This document shows, piece after piece, positions 57,048-64,000 of a stretch of DNA of 64,000 nt. The notes beneath the pieces were generated by a model, which saw only the letters and a program-made list of their open reading frames with translations, ran no database searches and was not told the origin of the DNA. Source of the DNA: Cyathus striatus (taxonomy: Eukaryota; Basidiomycota; Agaricomycetes; Agaricales; Nidulariaceae); contig JAOVFP010000019.1 in assembly GCA_025738555.1 (NCBI GenBank), forward strand, positions 2,501,759-2,565,758. Reading direction: 5' to 3'. The position numbers were made by a program, and so were the translations under genes. Positions within the stretch are counted from its first letter, which is position 1; the number at the start of each line of letters is the position of its first letter.

Positions 57048-57260
57048 TTCTCAGGACAAAGCACAGGACAAATGACGGTGTTCGGTCTGCATCCACTTCG
57101 TATGAAATGGCCTTGACTACTGGACACTCAAGCATCGATGGCCACGTCCAAAGGCGGCCCTACGAGGTGCACGAAAGGGCACGGCATGCGTAGATGCGTG
57201 TACCTGCTGAGTGGTTCAGAGAGGTGCAGCGAGGAGGGGGTGATAAGACTCGTATACGGG

Positions 57261-57620
57261 GTGATGCATCAACTTCTGCACTGTGTCGTCGTTTCAATTG
57301 ACTTAGCCGTCGCCTATCCCGTCGCGTATGTCACGTGCAACTTCGACAGGGCAACGCCTTGTCCCTCCTCACTGCATCACGACGACGACGACTGCTACAA
57401 GAACGGCGTAGACGCCACCCTCCAGGTCCCCATTAACGCCTCCCCCTCAACTCCATCTCGCGTGGTCCCAGCGTCAACGTCAATCGTTGTTGAGATTGAT
57501 GCCACGTTGCCACAATGTTGCAACGCCCCACTACATTGTCCCGTGTCGTCAAGCCGTACAGCGCCATCGACGCACATCTCCCAACCCCCCTCATTCGTCA
57601 ACCTTTCTCCCATTCTATCC
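57261..57620. repeat. C-rich subtelomeric units
   Basis: It has the same kind of units as 52.3-53.2 and 59.4-61.0 kb, e.g. CACTGCATCACGACGACGAC followed by GCC and CCTC words. No gene. Confidence 0.5.
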
Positions 57621-57639
57621 AACCCTTTCCCTCTTTTTG

Positions 57640-59395
57640 CACCCAGAGGGTCTCCGTACCGTTGCCGGTATCTCGGGAACGAGAGTGATGCGGTTATGCC
57701 TATCGAGGCTATTGTACGTTTGCGTCTTTTCTTTTGCGTTGGGTAGTACTGATAGGATTGGTTGTAGGGTATGCCGGGGAAAGGTGGTCTGCAGCTTACT
57801 GGTAAGCTGGACGAAGTCATCTGGGAGAACGCGAACATTGGCCTTAGCTGGGTCAAAGCCCACGCATACGACCTTGGTATCACAGAGAGCCCTGACGACC
57901 AATTCCTTACCGACCGCGATATTCACATCCATATGCCTGAAGGTAGCATAGGAAAGGAAGGCCCCAGCGCGGTGTTTACAAAGACGAAGGTTGATCAGGA
58001 TATTGGTGAGTACCCTCTACGTTCCGCCGGAATGCTATTCCTTATCACCTCTCCGACACCCCCCCAGCACCCTCAACGCCCTCCACGCCAGGCCCAATGG
58101 CAAAACAATCTGTCTCGCTACACTACCCCCAAGTCCTCGCCCTCCCCATCGCCCGCCATCCCCTCTTCCCAAGCTTCTACAAAGCAGTCGTCATATGAAA
58201 CCCCTCCGTCGTCACAGCCCTCAAAGAGGCGATGAAACAAGGCCAACCTTACCTCGGTGCATTCCTCCTCCAAGACCCCAACGCCGACGCAGATATTATC
58301 ACCGACTTCGACCAAGTCCACTCCGTTGGCGTTTTCGCGCAGATTACGAGCGTGTTTTCAGCCAAGAATGCCGATGGGGAGGATGGGGAGGGTCTTACGG
58401 CTGTTTTGTACCCGCATCGGAGGATTCGCATTACGGAACTCGTTAAAGCTGGGGATGAAGGGGAAATAGACAGGGAAGAGGCGGAGAAGCCACAGACGGT
58501 TGAGCCGCCCACACCCCCTGCTACACCCCCACCTGAGACTGAGGAAGAGAAGAAGGTTAAGGAATCTATGCGTACGTTCTCTTCCTTTCTTTCTGCTCGT
58601 CTTACTTACGGATACGACAGCTTTCGCTCCCATTTCATTCCTGCACAAATTCCCCATCTCAATCGTCAACATCGAGAACCTGACAACGCTACCGTACAAC
58701 AAGGACGACCAGTATATTAGCGCCTTCATATCAGAGATCGTATCGGTATTCAAGCACATCGCTCAGCTCAACCCTCTCTTCCGGATCAAATCACCAACTT
58801 CAGCATCAACCAGGTACCTATCCTCACTCTCTCTCCCTCACCACCTTACTAACGTACCCCCAGATCGCCTCAAACGTCTTCGACGAACCAGGCAAACTAA
58901 CCGACTTCGCTGCAGCAGTATCAACAGACGAACTCCAAGAACTCCATGATGTCCTCGAATCCCTCTCCGTCCCGGACCATCTCCGAAAATCCCTCCTCGT
59001 CATCAAAAAAAGAACTCAACGCCCAGCTCCAATCCAAACTCTCCCGAGACGTCGATTCCAAGATCGTCAAGCGTCAGCGCGAGTACTACCTCATGGAGCA
59101 GTTGAAGAATATCAAGAAGGAGCTGGGGATGGAGAGCGATGGGAAGGATGGGCTTATTGAGAAGTTCTGTGAGAGGGTGGCGGCGTTGAAGATGCCTGAG
59201 GGTGCGAGGAAGGTATTTGATGAGGAGCTGGCGAAGTTGCAGGGGTTGGAGCCTGCTGCTAGCGAGGCGAACGTGACGAGGAATTATTTGGATTGGATTA
59301 TTCAGGTTCGTTCCTCTCTTCCCTCTCCCTGTCGTTTCGTACTGACACAGTGTTGATCCCTTGGGGCAGACATACCTTCGAAAACTACTCTCCCG
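57640..59395 (+). pseudogene. pim1: Lon protease relic 2, protease end placed before the N-terminal part
   Basis: Lon is an ATP-dependent protease; PIM1 is the mitochondrial form. First comes a protease-domain piece (57650-58005): RYLGNESDAVMPIEAI, an intron, [35 protein letters not shown]. The catalytic Ser is present but the next residues are deleted (GPSA joins directly to VFTKTKV). Then, directly after, the N-terminal substrate-binding domain and linker follow (58060-59395): [73 protein letters not shown]. The AAA domain is absent. A TGA at 58196-58198 replaces an expected Arg codon, and other frame breaks occur. It is a permuted, inactive relic; the symbol is by motif similarity. Confidence 0.8.
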
Positions 59396-60310
59396 CAGAG
59401 CGAGTCTCGCGACCTAGCGAATGTGTTCATGGATACTGCTACGTTGGCCGACGATGCACTCAGTACGCTGCTACCGCTTGACTAGCCCTGAGGCCCGACG
59501 CCTCTCTCGTCGTTTATGTCACGTGCAATAGGAGTTGTCGGCCGCGTCGTCGTCACTCCGACTCATCAACACCGACCTCCTCACATCCCCTCCCTCCATG
59601 ACGACGACGAACACCCACACCCACATCCACTCCCCCATCCACTTTCCTACCCACACCCATAATGACGACCAGGACGCCAGCACAAACACCAACGCCCACA
59701 TCGAGGACGAGGACAGCGCGCAACGGCCACAACGAAGAGGTGGACAGGGGAGACAGCGAGGGTAGTACACGGCAGGAACGGCAGGAACGGCAGGAACGGC
59801 AGTGATAGGCACACAGTGAAGGGAACGAATAGGATAACGAGGAAGAGAAGAACAGGAAGGGCGTCGAGGGTGATGCACAGCAGGAGGGCAGTGGCATTGG
59901 CGGGCGTATGCAACCAACACCCTGCCTGACGTTCTAGCGGCCCAACCCGTTCCCTGCGTCTCTGAAGACGTTAACACAGCATCACCCAGCCCCCCCTCCT
60001 CGGCGCCTCCCCCTCTGCGTCGCAACAATAACAACGATGCCACGTCCCCAGCGCCCCCCTCCCCCTCCTCTCTGCTTCATGGGGACGACAACGCCACGTT
60101 ATCCAACTCATCTCCTCATCCTTCTCTCCTGTGTCGCGACGAAGACGACAAAGCTACGTCACCCGGCCCCCCTCATCTCACCTCCCTTCTTGCGTTGAGT
60201 CAACGCCGCCGGATAGAACGGTGTCGACGGGACGTCACCCAATCCTCCTCTCCTCCTCCACCCTCCCCTAGGTCACAACAACGATGACCGCACATTATAG
60301 AACCCCCCCT
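59396..60310. repeat. Subtelomeric repeat module, copy 2
   Basis: It is collinear with 52290-53200. It starts right after the Lon relic, near the shared word GACCTAGCG, so the module boundary is a rearrangement point. A short GGCAGGAAC tandem (about four units) lies at 59769-59800. Confidence 0.75.
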
Positions 60311-61020
60311 TAGAGGCTCTTCCCTGCGTTACGAAGACGACAACACCGCTGGAAAGAGGGACGTCAAAGGAACATCACCCAGCCCTCCTCCACACCCTCC
60401 CGCTGTCTCGCCACGACTGAGATGTTCTCCCCATGCGTCCCCAGCGGCACCGACGCTGTCATCGTCTCTCCCACCACCACCACCACCACAACAACAACAA
60501 CAACACCCTCCTTCTCTCCCATCCATGCAACCGTCGTCGTTGCCAACTCCTCACCCCAACCCTTATTCATCATCATCAACGACGCTGTCAACTGCCCCTG
60601 CCATCACCGCTGTGTCCCAGACAGCCTCAGTCTTTCACACCCCCTATGTCACAACAATGGCAACGGCGCGTCATCCAGACCCCTCCAGCCCCCTTCTTCT
60701 CGCATCACGAAGACGATGGTGCCGCTAGCAGGGACGGCATTGATGACACGTCATTTAGCCCCCCCCTCCTCCCTCGCCTTCTTGTGCACAACGACGATGG
60801 GATGATGGCACCCCCTTCTATCCCCCTGCTCCTCTTCTTCATGACAACGACGACGACGCTGGCAAGAGCGTCATCGAGGGCCCATCATCCAGACCCCTCC
60901 AGTCCCTCCTCCCTGTATGATGAAGACGACGAGGCCGCTGGCAAGAATGGTATCGCGTCGATGGCCCGTTCGGCGTCACCCAACCCCACTCTCCCTCCTT
61001 CACCTTCATAGCGACGACGG
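59950..61020. repeat. Degenerate subtelomeric tandem repeat, unit about 55-90 bp
   Basis: About fourteen units follow one scheme: TGCGTC or TGTGTC-like start, ACGAAGACGACAA, GCC, CGTCATCCAG or CGTCACCCAG, then CCCCTCC and a C/T-rich tail. Units vary in length. The same units occur singly or in short runs at 52.8-53.6, 57.3-57.5 and about 19.1 kb. Confidence 0.7.
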
Positions 61021-61214
61021 CCCGTCATCCAGATGACTCCAGCCTCCTCATTTTCCATCACACATTACGGCCCTTGTCGCTGCCTTAGCTGCCGCTGGCA
61101 TATCGTTATCCACTTCATTATATTAGTATATGTAATTTCTACTATTAGTTTAGTTGTAATGTATATTAGTACTGTAATAATTGTGTTTTTCGTCCTAATC
61201 ACAAGCTGTGGAAC
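61020..61214. repeat. AT-rich end of the subtelomeric module, copy 2
   Basis: ATTATATTAGTATAT, TTTCTACTATTAGTTTAG and TGTATATTAGTA match 53690-53755. Confidence 0.7.
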
Positions 61215-63296
61215 TCGAAAAGGTGTTGGAAGACATGGTAACGAAATATATGAACGAATCCCTACACGTAAATGTGCTCCAGCTCATGTGAGGCAACCCC
61301 AAACCCTCCTCTACGCCAGGATCAACATCCATAGCCCTCTCCTTGCCTTTTGCCCTTCCCGAGCGCCAGTCCAACTCCCAGCGTATCCGAAATGGGCGCA
61401 TTATTCGAGCCAATGGCGGCGTAAGCGCCCGTGACTGGCGTTACGAACGACAACGAACGACAACTTGGCAACGCGCATGGAGGACGACGTCGCGGGAGGT
61501 GGGGGAAGTGGGACAGTGTCGAGCTTGACCATTGAAGGGCCAGCAACTGTGGCATCACAAAAAGAAGTCAGCAAAGTGTACGGGCACGAGCATAAGTAGC
61601 TACCTTTCTCGATACCAATATCATCATCCACGACCTCGAGTCGAAACCTATCGATCAAGTGATCTGCAAAGGCGACGATGAGAAACGATAGAATATAATA
61701 AACGAAAAACGTACCGTTCCTCGGATGGAAAATCGGCCGTGACTCTCCACCCGTATCGCCCGCTGTTTCTTCCTCTTCCTCCTCCATGCCTGGGCCACCC
61801 TTCGTATCTCCATCCACTCCAGCCGTACCGTCAACCCCTCGATCCCCATCCACAGCCTCGACCCCAGCAGCACCCTCTCCACCCTCCCCATCATTCCCAA
61901 CAGCCATCGGTCAATCGAACCACTTCCTCCTCGTCTTGGGAGGAACCACACATCTCGACCCCACTCGGCTCGCCCGAAAAAGGGACCCTCTCCCTCGCCT
62001 TGAACCCCCTCCGATGACAAATGAGCGGTCCCAGATCCACCCCTTCCGCTTTCTCCCCTACGGTAGCAGAAGCACGAAACGCGGATCCAGAAACGGAGGA
62101 AACGACCTCCCCGTCGATGAATGCTGCCATTGGAACTAGGGCGCAGTCTTTTGCGCGTGCACCGCATGCGCATGTTGTGAATGTAGATGAGAGGAAGTGG
62201 AGGATGTTGGCCATTTGTTGGCGGAGGTGGGCATATTGTTGGAGGCTGGGTGGTTGGGGGGTGTTTGGTGGTGGCGGTGGGTTCAAGGTGGGCGAAGGTG
62301 TGGTGATAGGTGATGTAGTAGTTGGTGGCGGCGGTACGGTTGAAAGTAGTATGGTTCGATGGTGGAACGGTTGTCGCATTCGGCACATTCGCAGTCAATA
62401 GAGAAACAGGTGCCGAATCAGAAAAAGAAGAAAAAAGTGGCAAGCTAACGTATCGGATACGAAACGGTCTTTGCTGCCGGACACGCGAGTGTCCAGGGCA
62501 ACGTCCAAAGGCGGCCCTACGAGATGCACGAAAGGCCTTGGCATACCCAGATGGGCATAGCCGTTGAGTGGATCGGAGAGGTACGACGATAAGGGTGTGA
62601 TACGACTTGTATACGGGGTAATGAAGGATTGCGTCTTGATAGGCTGGACTGTATGCACCGCGTACGAAGGTGGCCTAATTGAAAGATGCGAATGGAGACT
62701 TAGGTATGGTGGGACTGGCGTAGGCGGGACGAGGCGGAGGTTGATTTGAGTGTCTTGGGAATCTGATGGTGGGACCGGGACAGGGATGGGAGAAGGTGTG
62801 TAGGTGGATGGGGTGGATGTTAGAGCTGTTATACCCCGCCAATTCTGTGCGTGACGGCGGAGTTTTGCACGGGTGTCGGCGTGTAGGATTATGTCTGTAG
62901 ATAGGGGGACGTATGAGTGTGTCCATGGCTCGTCGATGTCGATGCGGTCGTCTTCGTTTGAGGTGTCGAGTGGCGGGGGTGGAATGGTTGATAAAGAGGC
63001 AAAAAAGATGGATATAGTGGTTGTAGTTGTAGTAGTAGGCGAATGCGCAATTGAAATCCTTTGTTTCTTCTTAACATGGGCTGAGCTCCCCTCTCCCTCG
63101 ATGTTTTCAGCCTACACGTGGACTGCTCCTATTCCTCCCAGTTGTAGCCACGCCCCCCTGCTCGAGAACAGATTTCCATTGTTCATGCCAGACAAGGACA
63201 GCTTCCTTCCTATCGATCTCGCAGGACACATTCCCAATGCTGCCACTCATTGGGAAACTTGATGCAGCCTATGCTAAAACACGCAGCGCGACACAG
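61215..63296 (-). pseudogene. Set3 relic C
   Basis: It is the longest relic. In order it matches the parent at about 28140-28820, 29200-29770 and 30015-30860, with two deletions between. It keeps the SET start (matching the PFVHLVGPPLDVALD segment near 62520) but not the PHD finger, where it stops near 63296 at the start of the AT-rich telomere-proximal stretch. Frameshifts and the deletions remove function. Confidence 0.82.
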
Positions 63297-63886
63297 ATTA
63301 TATTAAAAAGAAGTGTTTAGTATATAGCATATGTATTGTATAAATGGTATTACATGTATGAGATAATGAAAAACACAATGAGTAATAGTGTGTAGTATAT
63401 GATTGGGTGTTTGATGAGATGTTGGGAATAGTGTATGAGCAGATTGATAAGGTGTTGAATATGAATTGTGTTTCTGTAATGTAGTAGTATGAATATAGTT
63501 ATATTGTGAATAATGATAATGAGAATGATGTTTGTGGGTAATAGTTATAAGAAGTGGTTGTGTAAATACTAATAGATGTTTGATTTGAGTGTATTATTAA
63601 TAATAAGAATTTATAATGAGAATGTGATGATTGGGAGTATTGGTGAATATGTTTAAAGAAATGATATTAAAAATGAGTGTATAGTAAAGAGATTTGGAAT
63701 GATTTTAAAAATCAAAGATTTAATAATAGTGGTATATGTTAATGATCTTATGGATAATGTAGGAGTTAAATATTAGATTGGGTATGAAATAAATGAATAT
63801 GTGATATTTCAGAGATATTAGAGAAGATGTTGTAATATATTTTCATTGCACATTGAATGTTAGATGTAGATTGAAATAACGAGAAG
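63297..63886. other. Telomere-proximal AT-rich stretch with strong strand bias
   Basis: The + strand is made almost wholly of A, G and T; C is rare. There are no genes and no clear tandem unit, though words such as GTGTTTGA, GAATATG and GATGATT recur. Confidence 0.75.
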
Positions 63887-64000
63887 TTAGGGTTAGGGTT
63901 AGGGTTAGGGTTAGGGTTAGGGTTAGGGTTAGGGTTAGGGTTAGGGTTAGGGTTAGGGTTAGGGTTAGGGTTAGGGTTAGGGTTAGGGTTAGGGTTAGGG
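63887..64000 (+). repeat. Telomere, 19 perfect TTAGGG units
   Basis: TTAGGG repeats without error run to the end of the window, G-rich strand 5' to 3' outward, as at a right chromosome end. Confidence 0.98.

Larger units (their letters stand above)
55590..57260 (-). pseudogene. Set3 relic B
   Basis: It matches the parent gene in order: 55640-56505 to about 27590-28435, 56520-56905 to about 28545-28932, 56906-57030 to about 28933-29045, then a jump to 57050-57260 matching about 29965-30190 (SET region). Frameshifts break exon 5, the small exon 4 is lost, and a telomeric tract marks the jump at 57034-57047. It is not functional. Confidence 0.82.

Noticed and set aside
60433..61011. 192-codon His/Pro/Ser-rich open frame
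   Set aside because: It spans many units of the degenerate tandem repeat, and its composition follows from the repeat. The copy at 53.4-53.6 kb does not keep the frame.
61655..62443. 262-codon minus frame as a gene
   Set aside because: It is Set3 relic C in mixed frames; alignment order with the parent and the deletions explain it.

Overview
The window is the end of a fungal chromosome. It finishes in 19 perfect TTAGGG repeats (63887-64000). Short GT-AG introns, a class I hydrophobin, a Crinkler-like kinase gene, a TPR-CHAT gene family and a PHD+SET Set3-type regulator together point to a mushroom-forming basidiomycete (Agaricomycetes, probably Agaricales). This assignment is inferred from protein style only; no marker gene names the species.

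Layout. 1-660: 3' part of an unknown gene. 1018-3869: broken TPR-CHAT copy 1, split by a hAT-type MITE. 6237-8952: intact five-exon Crinkler-like gene with three header domains, a nuclease-like domain and a kinase-like domain. 11865-18573: broken TPR-CHAT copy 3, split by a 1.95-kb terminal-inverted-repeat element. 20386-20858: partial SET-domain gene. 22194-24232: cytochrome P450 with two apparent frameshifts. 24790-25430: HMG-box relic. 26123-31322: intact Set3-like gene (five exons, 1,654 aa). 35589-36152: five-exon hydrophobin. 36437-38690: unusual element built from GAGCGTGA/TCACGCTC octamers. 40015-45318: intact TPR-CHAT copy 2 (three exons, 1,734 aa).

From about 46 kb to the telomere almost nothing is an intact gene. 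This arm is a mosaic of dispersed repeats, a degenerate C-rich tandem repeat present in two large blocks, three degraded partial copies of the neighbouring Set3 gene, an ABC-transporter relic, and two relics of a mitochondrial-type Lon protease, one with its protease end placed ahead of its N-terminal end. One Set3 relic carries a short telomeric tract exactly at an internal deletion junction. The last 600 bp before the telomere is strongly depleted of C on the + strand.

How the genes relate. No operon or classical gene cluster is visible. The intact genes are accessory or stress and interaction genes (TPR-CHAT protease-like, Crinkler-like, hydrophobin, P450) plus one chromatin regulator. The dominant process is duplication, transposon insertion and decay near a telomere. 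All gene models rest on reading frame, splice consensus and recognised motifs. No database search was run.
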